This document shows positions 8,978 to 18,323 of a stretch of 64,000 nt of DNA, in pieces. The position numbers and the translations under genes were made by a program. Origin of the DNA: Saccharibacter sp. 17.LH.SD (GTDB lineage Bacteria; Pseudomonadota; Alphaproteobacteria; Acetobacterales; Acetobacteraceae). Position 1 is the first letter of the stretch, and each line of letters opens with the position of its first letter. The DNA lies in assembly GCF_009834805.1 (NCBI RefSeq), contig NZ_WVHO01000011.1:124001-188000 (forward strand). Reading direction: 5' to 3'. The notes under the pieces were generated by a model. The model had not been told where the DNA came from. It ran no database searches and worked only from the letters and a program-made list of their open reading frames with translations.

Positions 8978-10552
8978 ATGAAAAAATACCTCCTAGCATC
9001 ATGCCTTCTCATGTTTCCGCTTTACCTGCATGCGGAAACTGCAGATCATCATGATGCCCCTCATGAAGAGCCCCATGCAGAAGCACCACCACCACCACCA
9101 CCTCCTCCTCCTCCTCCTCCTCCTCCTGAAGAACATCACGAAGAGGCACCTCCACCAGAGGTGCATCATGAAGAACGTCATGAAGAAGCTCCTCCGCCAG
9201 AGGTGCATCATGAAGAACGTCATGAAGAAGCTCCTCCGCCAGAGGTGCATCATGAAGAGCGTCACAGAGAAGCTCCTTCAACAGAAGTCCATCATGAAGA
9301 GCAGCACAAAGAAGCCCCTTCAACAGAAGTCCATCATGAAGAGCAGCACAAAGAAGCCCCTTCAACAGAAGTCCATCATGAGGAACGTCACGCAGAAGCT
9401 CCTGCAACAAAAGTGCACCATGAGGAACGTCACCAAGAAGCCCCTTCAGCAAAAGTCCATCATGAAGAGCAGCACAGAGAAGCTCCTTCAACAAAAGCCC
9501 ATCATGAGGAACATCACGCAGAAGCTCCTGCAACAGAAATGCACCATGAGGAACGTCACGAAGAAGCTCCTTCAACAAAGGTCCATCATGAAGAGCAGCA
9601 CAGAGCACAGCATGTAGACACACCCCATGAACAATCACATGAGGAGCATCACACAGACGTAGATTCCCAAAAACTAAACGAAGAACATCATCCAGACGTA
9701 AATCATCAAAAGGAAATTCTAGAAAATAACGCTATAAATAATAATGTAGAATCTACACAATCAGCCTCAAATGTAGCACCGGTTATTATTGAATCTACTC
9801 AAGAAAACAACCAATTTCGTTATTATTGGGGGCAAGAATCAGGAAATATCACAGCAAATAACATTGACAAAATAGGGAACTTAAGTAGCTTTGGCGTCAT
9901 AGAATCTGCCGATGGAACCACCGTAGGGCAAATCAACCCTAATGGCACCATAGATTCAAGAAGATACGGTACCGTAAGTTTTTCTTCTAACGGCGATATA
10001 GAAGCATACGGAAAGACCATAGGAAAGCTCGATAGTGATGGTGAGGTAACCTCCTCCGATGGCTCTCTTCTCGGAAGCGTTACCAGAGGAGATAAGATTG
10101 CTGCCTTTGTTCTATTGAACAATCAGCCTCCCCCACCAACCAACAATTCCTGGCCTCATGATAATTTTCCTGAGCGGCAAGACGGTTCTCCATCTCAATA
10201 CTCAGCCCTATCCCAGGAACAGGACGTTATCTCTCATTGGAACCTAAGAGCAGGAAATATCACGAATAAAAAGAAAGTGGTTATAGGGCATATCGACCAC
10301 AAAGGTGTCATAACAAACCCTCAACATCACATCATCTTTACAGGAAAGATCGATCGTCATGGATGTGTAACCAGCAATGGAAACGTAAATCTTGGGCACG
10401 TGGATGAAAATGGAACCGTGACGGACCAATATGGTCAATTTATAGGGAAAACATATCATAATGGACGTGTTGCCGATAGTAATGATGCTTTTGTGGGACA
10501 CGTCCCCTCAGGCAACAGAATAGCGGCCCTTTGGTTGCTTATGAACCAATAA
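8978..10552 (+). CDS. Exported His/Glu/Pro-rich tandem-repeat protein with duplicated C-terminal beta-repeat domain
   Basis: 524 residues; family not recognised. RBS AAAAAGGA sits 9 nt before the ATG. A signal peptide (MKKYLLASCLLMFPLYLHA) ends at about residue 19. Then come His/acidic residues, a run of 14 prolines (37-50), and 11 tandem 14-residue units (56-209) of type EAPxxxVHHEExHx, each with three or four His. After a linker (210-280) the C-terminal half contains two related blocks (about 285-375 and 430-524) made of short GxVxxxxGxxIG strands, each ending in GxxIAAxxLLxNQ. The repeats should bind divalent metal or protons in the periplasm or on the surface; this is inference. It lies between two siderophore receptors on the opposite strand and ends at a shared terminator. 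Confidence 0.8.
   Translation: MKKYLLASCLLMFPLYLHAETADHHDAPHEEPHAEAPPPPPPPPPPPPPPEEHHEEAPPPEVHHEERHEEAPPPEVHHEERHEEAPPPEVHHEERHREAPSTEVHHEEQHKEAPSTEVHHEEQHKEAPSTEVHHEERHAEAPATKVHHEERHQEAPSAKVHHEEQHREAPSTKAHHEEHHAEAPATEMHHEERHEEAPSTKVHHEEQHRAQHVDTPHEQSHEEHHTDVDSQKLNEEHHPDVNHQKEILENNAINNNVESTQSASNVAPVIIESTQENNQFRYYWGQESGNITANNIDKIGNLSSFGVIESADGTTVGQINPNGTIDSRRYGTVSFSSNGDIEAYGKTIGKLDSDGEVTSSDGSLLGSVTRGDKIAAFVLLNNQPPPPTNNSWPHDNFPERQDGSPSQYSALSQEQDVISHWNLRAGNITNKKKVVIGHIDHKGVITNPQHHIIFTGKIDRHGCVTSNGNVNLGHVDENGTVTDQYGQFIGKTYHNGRVADSNDAFVGHVPSGNRIAALWLLMNQ
9143..9604 (+). repeat. Eleven 42-bp in-frame tandem repeats
   Basis: Codons 56-209 of the His-rich gene form 11 units of 42 bp. Units 1-3 (EAPPPEVHHEERH plus one residue) are almost identical in DNA, and units 4-6 likewise (EAPSTEVHHEE), so expansion looks recent and copy number may vary between strains. 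A 42-bp CCN run (14 proline codons, 9086-9127) precedes the array. Confidence 0.92.
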
Positions 10553-10562
10553 AATAACTCTA

Positions 10563-10599
10563 GCCTCCCTCACATTCATCGCAAGAATGTAAGGGAGGC
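10563..10599. terminator. Bidirectional terminator between convergent genes
   Basis: 15-bp stem GCCTCCCTCACATTC (10563-10577) / GAATGTAAGGGAGGC (10585-10599) with one mismatch and a 7-nt loop, in the 57-bp gap between the His-rich gene (+) and the second receptor (-). No long T tract on either side. Confidence 0.65.
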
Positions 10600-10609
10600 C
10601 CATCTATCT

Positions 10610-13009
10610 TTAATAATTCATCGAAATGCGCCCTAAGAAACTTCTTCCTGGCGCGGGCGTTACGTAATTTGGGAAAAGACTATTGTAGTTCAATCGGTTG
10701 GATAGATTGTAACCATTCAGTGTGAGAGTCCAATGCCGGTTAATCCGATGGGCAAACATCATATCAAATTCAACATTGGCTGGCACACGCTCGGTATTCG
10801 CTGTATCAAGCCATACGCCTTGCCGCCATGTCAGGCCACCACCAATAGTAAAGTTCCATGGCCGTCCTGGAAATGCTTCATAGGCTGTCCATACCGTAGC
10901 TTGATTATGCGGCACATATTGAATCATCTTCCCAATATTAGACGCTGTTGTTGATCCTGTCGTTTTCGGATCATAGAGAGCATAAGTCGCTGTGATATTC
11001 CAACCAGGAAGAATCATTCCACCGAGAGAAAGCTCCAACCCTTGGTTTCTTTGTTGGTCCCCCGTACTAATGACCTGACTTGATAGGGGATCTGTTGTCA
11101 GAGCATTACTTTTCTCTAAACGAAACAGAGAGATTGTGGCTCCGAGCCGATCATGAAGTAGGCTCATCTTACTTCCTACTTCATATAAACGCGCTCTTTC
11201 AGGGCGTGTATTGTAAGCACCACCACTGGATGGACGGATAGGAATAGAACCGTTAGTAACATACATGCCCGTCGGGGTCGTAGAACTCGAATACGTGAAA
11301 TAGAATGTCTGCCAACGATTAGGCGTAATGATTAAACTAGCGGATGGATTAATCACATCCGTTGTATTGGGGATATGTAAATCTGGATTAGGCTCATTTT
11401 TCATAGACTTCGTTTTTATATCTGGAAGGGTCGCCGTTCCTCCCGTCGCATTGTAAGCTGTTTGCCAGCGATCCCACCGGAAGCCGCCTTTAATAGAAAG
11501 CCATTTTGTAAACCAAATTTGGTCATACAAAAATATTCCTGTATCAAAACCATATCCTGAACTATTAGGTTTCCGTCCTACCCCACTAAAATAGGTCAAA
11601 TTATTCGGAGCTTCCGTCGCCCTTACACGACCAACATCACCAATATTAGGGTCCGGGTTTAATAAATTTGCTGCGGAAACGGGCTTAGTAAACGTATATT
11701 GATGGCGATGATCGTGAACATATTCCATATCCGCACCAACAATCAGCTGATGCGTCAAAAATCCTGTTTTAAAATCAGCTTGCAGCGATATAACATCCTG
11801 GACCGACCAGCTCCATTGTTTATACGGAATTGGCCCTCCCCCAATATTGCGGTGCACTCCCTGACCATTGGTTGTTCTTGCCACCATGACAGAGCCAGGG
11901 TCTGTTAGCACGTTGTCATTGCAATTCGCATCACACACAGCTTTAGAGGCTTCAAAACTACGACTAAACTCACCAAAACGTAGATCATTATGCAATTTTA
12001 AATGCGAGTTAAAACGATGCATTAGGCGCATCGTCTCCATTGTATCACTCGTCCGGTCATGATCTTGATCTTTTCCGTACCAATTAGAACGAGGAATTCC
12101 AAAGGCTGAAACTGGACGCCCCACAGCAGAACCAGGCGGACGCGCAACGGGAAGACCATAATCCGGAACAGCATCATTAGAGAGATGCATCAATTGGAAG
12201 ACAACCGTCGTATCCGTTCCTAAACCCAAAGAAATTGAAGGCGCCAACCCCCAACGATGGGAATAAATATCGTGACGCCCGACCACATTGTTAGAATTTC
12301 CCATCCCCTCAATACGAAAGGCCGTATGATCATCAATACGATGATTCACATCAATTGTGCCGCGATAATATTGCCCAGATCCACCACTAAAATCAGCATT
12401 AATGTGATTAATAAGCGTTGGAACTTTGGTGATTGCATTAATAGCCCCACCTGTTGTCCCATTCCCAAAAACTTCTGATGACGGTCCCTTGATGACATTT
12501 ACTGAATCATAGTCAAAACTGTCTCGGGTATAGACACCAAAATCTCTCAAGCCGTCTTCATAAATATCATTTTGTGCAGGAAACCCGCGGATCAAAAACT
12601 GATCCCCATTCATCCCACCAGCGCCTTCTCCAACAGAAGCCGTGATCCCTGGAACACTTCTCAGTGCTTCATCAAGCGATTTTGCATTTTGTTGTTCAAT
12701 CAATTCATGTGGGACGACATCAATGGTTTGCGGCGTATGCATAACATCTTGCGGCATACGGCCCATATCATTGCTTGCGTGCAATGTATTAAATGGGTGA
12801 CCAATAACACGAATTTTTTCAACGTTCTTGGTCGTTACTGAAGGAGATTGTGGAGACTTATTTGTTTCACTATGAGAACTATTTTTTGATTGAGGGTTAA
12901 TGATCGCAGCCTGCTGCGATGCCACCGTGTCCGCATATGCCCCCGTCACTCCCCCTAATGTAAAAACAGCCGATACAGGCTTAAGGCAACAACGAACGAA
13001 ACGACTCAT
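10610..13009 (-). CDS. TonB-dependent catecholate siderophore receptor, Fiu-like (copy 2)
   Basis: 799 residues from ATG at 13009 (an in-frame TTG at 13021 would add MRVF). Signal peptide ends near GAYA. Plug motifs nearly copy those of copy 1: HASNDMGRMPQDVMHTPQTI, DQFLIRGFPAQNDIYEDGL, NVIKGPSSEVFGNGTTGGAIN; the barrel ends RISMNY. Differences cluster in the signal peptide, the N-terminal linker and extracellular-loop segments (for example the CDANCND region near residue 385), suggesting altered ligand recognition. Unlike copy 1 it has no piuC downstream. A clear Fur box lies 46 bp upstream, so it should be induced by iron starvation. Confidence 0.92.
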   Translation of the reverse strand: MSRFVRCCLKPVSAVFTLGGVTGAYADTVASQQAAIINPQSKNSSHSETNKSPQSPSVTTKNVEKIRVIGHPFNTLHASNDMGRMPQDVMHTPQTIDVVPHELIEQQNAKSLDEALRSVPGITASVGEGAGGMNGDQFLIRGFPAQNDIYEDGLRDFGVYTRDSFDYDSVNVIKGPSSEVFGNGTTGGAINAITKVPTLINHINADFSGGSGQYYRGTIDVNHRIDDHTAFRIEGMGNSNNVVGRHDIYSHRWGLAPSISLGLGTDTTVVFQLMHLSNDAVPDYGLPVARPPGSAVGRPVSAFGIPRSNWYGKDQDHDRTSDTMETMRLMHRFNSHLKLHNDLRFGEFSRSFEASKAVCDANCNDNVLTDPGSVMVARTTNGQGVHRNIGGGPIPYKQWSWSVQDVISLQADFKTGFLTHQLIVGADMEYVHDHRHQYTFTKPVSAANLLNPDPNIGDVGRVRATEAPNNLTYFSGVGRKPNSSGYGFDTGIFLYDQIWFTKWLSIKGGFRWDRWQTAYNATGGTATLPDIKTKSMKNEPNPDLHIPNTTDVINPSASLIITPNRWQTFYFTYSSSTTPTGMYVTNGSIPIRPSSGGAYNTRPERARLYEVGSKMSLLHDRLGATISLFRLEKSNALTTDPLSSQVISTGDQQRNQGLELSLGGMILPGWNITATYALYDPKTTGSTTASNIGKMIQYVPHNQATVWTAYEAFPGRPWNFTIGGGLTWRQGVWLDTANTERVPANVEFDMMFAHRINRHWTLTLNGYNLSNRLNYNSLFPNYVTPAPGRSFLGRISMNY

Positions 13010-13055
13010 AAAAACCCGCAATCAGTTTAGGACTTTTTCATTGCGGTTGTTCTAA

Positions 13056-13072
13056 ATGATAATCATTATCAT
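13056..13072 (-). promoter_or_regulatory. Fur box upstream of Fiu-like receptor 2
   Basis: ATGATAATCATTATCAT is a perfect 8-1-8 palindrome matching the classical Fur consensus core, 46-63 nt before the receptor ATG at 13009. Iron-bound Fur would repress the receptor. Confidence 0.85.
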
Positions 13073-13160
13073 AAACAACAATTACCACCTTATTAACTTA
13101 AGTTATTATAGATTAAATCTATATGTCTCTGTGGAGGGGAAATTTATACGTGATCATTTT

Positions 13161-13199
13161 GGCCTGAAAATAGGCCCTTCCAGGAAAGAAATCTTTCCT
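13161..13199 (-). terminator. Paired hairpins downstream of holA
   Basis: Two adjacent stems, GGCCT (13161-13165)/AGGCC (13172-13176) and AGGAAAGA (13182-13189)/TCTTTCCT (13192-13199), lie between the end of holA and the receptor promoter. They may end the leuS-lptE-holA transcript, but there is no T-rich tail, so this is tentative. Confidence 0.35.
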
Positions 13200-13272
13200 C
13201 GATATGAGGAGGACACCCCCGCTTCATTATTCAAATGAATATTATAAAATTTAATTTACCACACAAACAATA

Positions 13273-14271
13273 TTACATTTTGGGCTGGCAGAGCCGCACA
13301 AGATGCCTACGACACAATAAAAGGTCAGAAGTGCCAGTTTGCTTACACTGCCATTCAAGCTCTTGCGTTGCTGAAGCTGCTTTTATCAAATCGTCACGTG
13401 ACCAACGATCTAACGCTCGTTGAAAACTCTCTTTACGACGGAAAAAAACGGGAGGCCGTAGCCCGGCCATTGCTTCAGAACGCGATTTCCCTCCAGCAAC
13501 AGCAAGCGATACTTGCCACAAACGCTCAAGAACATTTAGTACAACACGAGCAAATGCAATAGGATTAGCCCCATCAGCAAGCGCTCTCTCCAAAGCTTGA
13601 TCGGCAGCCAATCGATCCCCTGACAATGCCCTATACACAGCCTCTTCTAATGAGCCCCCAGCCGTATCACCCACACAATGGCGGACATCTTCCAGCGTTA
13701 AATGAGCTCCTTTTCCGCCATAAAGACGCAATTTTTCTAATTCACTGCGCACAAGAAGACGGTTACTTCCCAAATGCCCCAGCAACCAAGCCATAGCCTC
13801 CCGGTCGATTTGAATATTATCTTCTGCCAGAATTCCTGCTATCGTACGCGATAGAGCAGCTCCCTCTTCAGGGTAACATCCTATGGCAGCGAAACGTGGA
13901 TGTTTTTCTGCAAGAACACGTAATTTCGAGCGAGCACTTAAGCCGCCACCCTCCAAAACAAGAAGTGTATCATTTTCCTGCTGAAGCACCCGATTTAACA
14001 ATGGAGCAAGACGATCCTGGGCATCTTGCACCCACACCACACGCCGCCCGCCGATGAGAGAAAGAGCAGTTGCTTCCTCCTCTAATCGGTCTTGCTCCTC
14101 CCCTTCCAAGCGCGCCACACGAAAAGGATCTTCTAAATCCTCAACGATCTGCTTCACAGCTGTAACAGCACGCTCTCTTATTAGCCCAGCATCCTCTCCA
14201 TAAAGAAGAATACCTCTCCACGAACCAACATCAGTCATGACACGCTTAATAGTGCGCGCATCAATTTTCAC
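13273..14271 (-). CDS. holA: DNA polymerase III delta subunit HolA
   Basis: 332 residues. The delta subunit opens the beta sliding clamp as part of the clamp loader. The sequence has the family's AAA+-like fold without a functional P-loop: MKIDARTIKRVMTDVGSWRG ILLYGEDAGLIRERA at the N-terminus, the WLLGHLGSNRLLVRSELEKL helix mid-protein, and a C-terminal collar domain (LEWQCKQTGTSDLLLCRRHL). The start is GTG at 14271, overlapping the lptE stop codon (GTGA). Last gene of the DUF3576-leuS-lptE-holA operon, an arrangement common in Alphaproteobacteria. Confidence 0.92.
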   Translation of the reverse strand: MKIDARTIKRVMTDVGSWRGILLYGEDAGLIRERAVTAVKQIVEDLEDPFRVARLEGEEQDRLEEEATALSLIGGRRVVWVQDAQDRLAPLLNRVLQQENDTLLVLEGGGLSARSKLRVLAEKHPRFAAIGCYPEEGAALSRTIAGILAEDNIQIDREAMAWLLGHLGSNRLLVRSELEKLRLYGGKGAHLTLEDVRHCVGDTAGGSLEEAVYRALSGDRLAADQALERALADGANPIAFARVVLNVLERLWQVSLAVAGGKSRSEAMAGLRPPVFFRRKESFQRALDRWSRDDLIKAASATQELEWQCKQTGTSDLLLCRRHLVRLCQPKM

Positions 14272-14981
14272 TGACTATCATCCTCGCCTGTATTGGTGGT
14301 CGAACTTCCTAAATTCTGGCGCCCGGTTGCCGCTGCAGGGAAGCCATCAGACCCTAGACGATAAAACGGTGTGCCTCTGTTGGTCGGAATAGAATCAACA
14401 TCGGGGACCTGATCCGGTTTGACACGATGGTCTTCACCCAAGGAGACATTACTACGAAACCATATAGCAACTTGCTGGCTAATCGAATGCGCAAGAGTCT
14501 GAGCAACACGCTGTTGAACACTTTCGTTATTCAAGCTTTGTGCAAAATACTGCTCAATTGTTGGATTAAACCCATCAAGCGTCTGTGCATGACCTTGTGC
14601 AAGCAAGCGTGGCACTGCCTCAACCGTGTATAAGTGCCAATTTGCATTCCCTACAACACGCGTACGACCCGACGTATTATCTCGGTGAATATCAATCGCC
14701 TCAATTGAGGTACTACCATTCACACGAAGAATATAGCCATCAGGATGCTCTGGATCAGCCCCAGCCATGTCCTGCTGTAAAGCAAGACGCATTTCCTGAC
14801 CAAAACGCGTTGGAATGTTCGCCACGAAAACACGCTGCATTTCACGGGAAACATTCACATTTTGTGCGTTCTGTGTCCCGTAAAGAGGCTGGAAACCACA
14901 ACCTCCCACGCTAGAAACCACAGCCAACCCAAGCAGAAAGCGCATCATGGGAGCATGACGGGTGACTCGACCCCACATCAT
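14268..14981 (-). CDS. lptE: LPS-assembly lipoprotein LptE
   Basis: 237 residues from ATG at 14981, which shares one base with the leuS stop (TGATG). The signal sequence RFLLGLAVVSSVGGC ends in a lipobox with Cys near residue 28, then GFQPLYG, the hallmark start of mature alphaproteobacterial LptE. LptE plugs the LptD barrel and helps insert LPS into the outer membrane. The C-terminal 50 residues are polar and low in conservation. It sits between leuS and holA as in other Alphaproteobacteria. Confidence 0.88.
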   Translation of the reverse strand: MMWGRVTRHAPMMRFLLGLAVVSSVGGCGFQPLYGTQNAQNVNVSREMQRVFVANIPTRFGQEMRLALQQDMAGADPEHPDGYILRVNGSTSIEAIDIHRDNTSGRTRVVGNANWHLYTVEAVPRLLAQGHAQTLDGFNPTIEQYFAQSLNNESVQQRVAQTLAHSISQQVAIWFRSNVSLGEDHRVKPDQVPDVDSIPTNRGTPFYRLGSDGFPAAATGRQNLGSSTTNTGEDDSQ

Positions 14982-17593
14982 CAACCTGCCACCACAAGAT
15001 TAACGATCCGATTAGGAACGTGAATTTCCTTCACAATACGCTTCCCTTCAATCGCTTTAATGACATTCGGATCAGCCTTTGCTTGCTGAAGCACTGCCTC
15101 TTTTGGAGCATCTGGTGGGCATGTAATCGTACCGCGCAGCTTACCATTAACTTGCACCGCAATTGTTACTTTTTGAACAACCAGCAAAGCATCATCCGCC
15201 TCTGGCCAAGACCGTTCAACAACAAGTTTACCGCCTGGCTCCAAAAGCGCCATAAGCTCTTCTGCCAAATGCGGAACCATCGGACTAATCAACAATGTCA
15301 AAACAGTCGCCGCCTCACGCCGCGCAGCAGACAGCCCCTCACCGCTTCCCTTCTCAGCCTCACCCAAAGCAGAAGAAAGCTGGTGCAAACGCGCGACGGC
15401 AACATTAGGGGTAAAACCTTCCAATGCTTCTGTCACCGCAACAATCGTTCGATGCGTAATACGACGCAAATCATCACCGGCATCCCCATGCTCTGAGCCT
15501 ATCGGGTCACGCTGAGCAACTTCCTGCACCTGGCGATAAAGCTTCTGCATAAACCGACCTGCAGCAGCAACACCAGAGGCCGTCCATTCCATGTCACGTT
15601 CTGGAGGGCTGTCCGAAAGAACAAACCAGCGTGCCGTATCCGCACCATAACGCTCAATAATCTCGACTGGCGAAACCGTATTACGCTTGGACTTGGACAT
15701 TTTTTCTGAACGTCCAACCTTCACAGGCTGCCCATTATCTTTGCGAACAACCGCGTCACCTCGTTGCTCAACTTCTTCTGGATACAGCCACTGATCGCCA
15801 TCACGATAACTCGCATGGGTCACCATACCTTGTGTGAAGAGACCACTAAATGGCTCTGTCAAATCAAGGTGCCCTGTCTTTTGCATCGCACGTGTAAAGA
15901 AGCGCGCATAAAGAAGATGCAAAATGGCATGCTCAACACCACCAATATATTGGTCAACGGGCAACCAGCCATCAACAGCCTCGCGTACTGTCGGCGTACT
16001 CGCTTTCGGACTGGTAAAACGAGCGAAATACCATGAGCTATCGACAAAGGTATCGAATGTATCCGTCTCACGTTGTGCAGGCTTACCACAATGTGGGCAC
16101 TCAACATGTTTCCAGGTTGGATGATGATCCAAAGGATTGCCAGGACGGTCGAACGTCACATCCTCCGGCAAAACGACAGGAAGTTGCTCTTGCGGAACCG
16201 GCATAGCCCCACAACTATCACAATAGATAATGGGGATAGGACAGCCCCAATAACGCTGACGCGAAATGCCCCAATCACGCAACCGCCAATTGGTTACGCC
16301 ATGCCCGACCCCTAACTCTTCCAGCTTTGCAATAGCAGAGGGAATAGCCTCCTTTGTGCTTTCCCCGTTTAAAAAACCAGAATGGTAAAGAGTAGCATCC
16401 CCCGTAACGGCCTTGTCTTCAACGGCAAAAGACGCCTCATCTTCTCCTGACGGAAGCAACACAGACGGCACATCTAAATGATATTTACGTGCAAAATCCA
16501 AATCACGCTGGTCACCACAAGGGCATCCGAAAACAGCACCGGTTCCATATTCTGTTAAAACAAAATTGGCGATCCAAACAGGAGCCGTTTTCTCTGGATC
16601 AAAAGGATTAGCAACACGCAGGCCTGTATCAAACCCACGCTTTTCAGTTGTATTAATCGCTTCTTCAGAGGTCCCAATACGACGGCACTCCTCAATAAAC
16701 GCCGCTGCCTCAGCATTATCTTCCGCCACTTTCTGGGCTAAGGGATGGTCCGCGGCGATACCAACAAAACTAAGCCCAAATAATGTATCAGGCCGTGTGG
16801 TAAATACCTCCAAACCATCTTGCTCGCTCGAAAAACCCTTTGGTGGATTATGCAAAGCGAAACGAACACGCGCCCCCTCAGAACGGCCAATCCAACGCTC
16901 TTGCATAGTGCGCACGCGTTCAGGCCAACGATCGAGCGTTTTCAACCCTTCTAACAAGGGTTCGGCAAAATCCGTGATTTTTAGAAACCACTGAGATAGT
17001 GTTTTCTTCTCAATAAGCGCACCAGAACGCCAACCACGCCCATCAACAACCTGCTCATTCGCAAGAACAGTCTGATCAACAGGATCCCAATTCACAGCTG
17101 CATCACGGCGTTCGACCAAGCCGCTTTGCAACATATCAAGAAATAGTTTTTGCTGTTGCCCATAATAATCAGGCAAGCATGTCGCAATTTCCCGCTTCCA
17201 ATCTAACGAAAAGCCAAGACGCTGCAATGTTTCACGCATTGTCGCGATGTTCTGTAACGTCCACGTCCCGGGGTGAACACCACGCTCACGCGCCGCATTT
17301 TCAGCGGGCAAGCCAAAGGCATCCCACCCCATCGGATGCATGACAGCATAACCACGCGCACGCTTATACCGCGCAACAACGTCACCCAACGTGTAATTAC
17401 GTACATGACCAACATGGAGCTGCCCCGATGGATAGGGGAACATCTCCAAAACATAATATTTGGGACGATCGGCCGGAGGGACATCCGGGACATCAAAACA
17501 TCCTTTTTCTGCCCAACGCCCCTGCCAAAAAGGCTCCTGAGCATGAAAATCAAATATCGCGGTCGAAACGTCGTTTGCTGCCATGTCACTCAT
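14981..17593 (-). CDS. leuS: Leucyl-tRNA synthetase
   Basis: 870 residues, the usual bacterial length. Class I signature [15 protein letters not shown] (HIGH, near residues 53-67), an editing (CP1) domain with TTRPDTLFG, the insertion [15 protein letters not shown], and EKMSKSKRN (KMSKS motif) before the anticodon-binding domain. Charges tRNA-Leu in the cytoplasm. Starts 6 bp after the DUF3576 gene and overlaps lptE, so it is cotranscribed. No T-box or leader peptide is visible upstream. Confidence 0.97.
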   Translation of the reverse strand: MSDMAANDVSTAIFDFHAQEPFWQGRWAEKGCFDVPDVPPADRPKYYVLEMFPYPSGQLHVGHVRNYTLGDVVARYKRARGYAVMHPMGWDAFGLPAENAARERGVHPGTWTLQNIATMRETLQRLGFSLDWKREIATCLPDYYGQQQKLFLDMLQSGLVERRDAAVNWDPVDQTVLANEQVVDGRGWRSGALIEKKTLSQWFLKITDFAEPLLEGLKTLDRWPERVRTMQERWIGRSEGARVRFALHNPPKGFSSEQDGLEVFTTRPDTLFGLSFVGIAADHPLAQKVAEDNAEAAAFIEECRRIGTSEEAINTTEKRGFDTGLRVANPFDPEKTAPVWIANFVLTEYGTGAVFGCPCGDQRDLDFARKYHLDVPSVLLPSGEDEASFAVEDKAVTGDATLYHSGFLNGESTKEAIPSAIAKLEELGVGHGVTNWRLRDWGISRQRYWGCPIPIIYCDSCGAMPVPQEQLPVVLPEDVTFDRPGNPLDHHPTWKHVECPHCGKPAQRETDTFDTFVDSSWYFARFTSPKASTPTVREAVDGWLPVDQYIGGVEHAILHLLYARFFTRAMQKTGHLDLTEPFSGLFTQGMVTHASYRDGDQWLYPEEVEQRGDAVVRKDNGQPVKVGRSEKMSKSKRNTVSPVEIIERYGADTARWFVLSDSPPERDMEWTASGVAAAGRFMQKLYRQVQEVAQRDPIGSEHGDAGDDLRRITHRTIVAVTEALEGFTPNVAVARLHQLSSALGEAEKGSGEGLSAARREAATVLTLLISPMVPHLAEELMALLEPGGKLVVERSWPEADDALLVVQKVTIAVQVNGKLRGTITCPPDAPKEAVLQQAKADPNVIKAIEGKRIVKEIHVPNRIVNLVVAG

Positions 17594-17599
17594 TAAGAA

Positions 17600-18148
17600 T
17601 TACTTCCCACCACCATTTTCTGCTCGTAACTGACGCGCACGCTCTAAGATACGCGCCGTAATATCTGACGTTGTACTCGGCGCTACAGGAACATCTTGCC
17701 ACTCGCCACCATTTAAACGGTTTTGACGAAAAATGGTCACGCGCAACGCATCAGAACGTAGACGACGGTCAAGCACGTAAGCAGCAATTTTAAAACGTTC
17801 ATCTGTCGAACCAGGAGGTTGATACCAATCTGTCAGAATCACCCCGCCCTGCGCATCGGCTGACGCCATCGGCATGAAGGAAAGCGTATCAATTGCCCCA
17901 CGCCAGAGATACGCATTCACCCCGCCGCGAAGCTGATCACTTCCTCCTTGCGCTCCACGATCAACACCGAGGAGATGGTTTCGTGGCTTAGATAATCCTG
18001 AAGGATCACGCGGGCCTCCACCGCAGGCGGTTAATCCCCCCATGGCGAACACGGCCAGAAGAGAGAGAGCAGCAGAGCGCTGACCACAAAAAGAACCAAA
18101 CGAAGAAAAAAACGAACGAGAACGTGATAGGTGCGACTGTCGGGACAT
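17600..18148 (-). CDS. DUF3576 family lipoprotein
   Basis: 182 residues from ATG at 18148, preceded by AGGA at a good distance; upstream in-frame ATGs at 18154 and 18220 are less well placed. A basic N-terminus leads to a hydrophobic segment (LSLLAVFAMGGLTAC) with a lipobox Cys. The mature part has NAYLWRGAIDTLSFMPMASAD AQGGVILTDWY and ends LDRRLRSDALRVTIFRQ...ARILERARQLR, the DUF3576 pattern. Function unknown; the family is regularly found just upstream of leuS in Alphaproteobacteria, which matches the 6-bp spacing here. Probably an inner-leaflet outer-membrane lipoprotein. Confidence 0.85.
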   Translation of the reverse strand: MSRQSHLSRSRSFFSSFGSFCGQRSAALSLLAVFAMGGLTACGGGPRDPSGLSKPRNHLLGVDRGAQGGSDQLRGGVNAYLWRGAIDTLSFMPMASADAQGGVILTDWYQPPGSTDERFKIAAYVLDRRLRSDALRVTIFRQNRLNGGEWQDVPVAPSTTSDITARILERARQLRAENGGGK

Positions 18149-18323
18149 GGGCATCCTGCTTGGCCGTGCCAAGGCCGGGTCACGAGCGAAATTTTCGGCC
18201 TGGCAGGAACCGAAAACCATACAATATGATCCCCTTCATATCGCGCCCCTTCCACGAGGCCAAGTCACGAGTTGAATATCTCTCCTTGCAGAGAGCGATA
18301 AAGGAGGATAATCAACCCGGGTG

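Noticed and set aside
8984-9604. CRISPR-like array
   Set aside because: The 42-bp repeats are contiguous, in frame, and have no spacers of unique sequence.
9009-9638. 209-residue minus-strand open frame across the His-rich repeats
   Set aside because: It is open because the 42-bp repeat has no stop in that frame; the product is itself a mechanical repeat with no start signal.
17594-18323. T-box leader for leuS
   Set aside because: leuS follows a protein-coding gene at 6 bp and no T-box motif is seen; T-boxes are rare in Proteobacteria.
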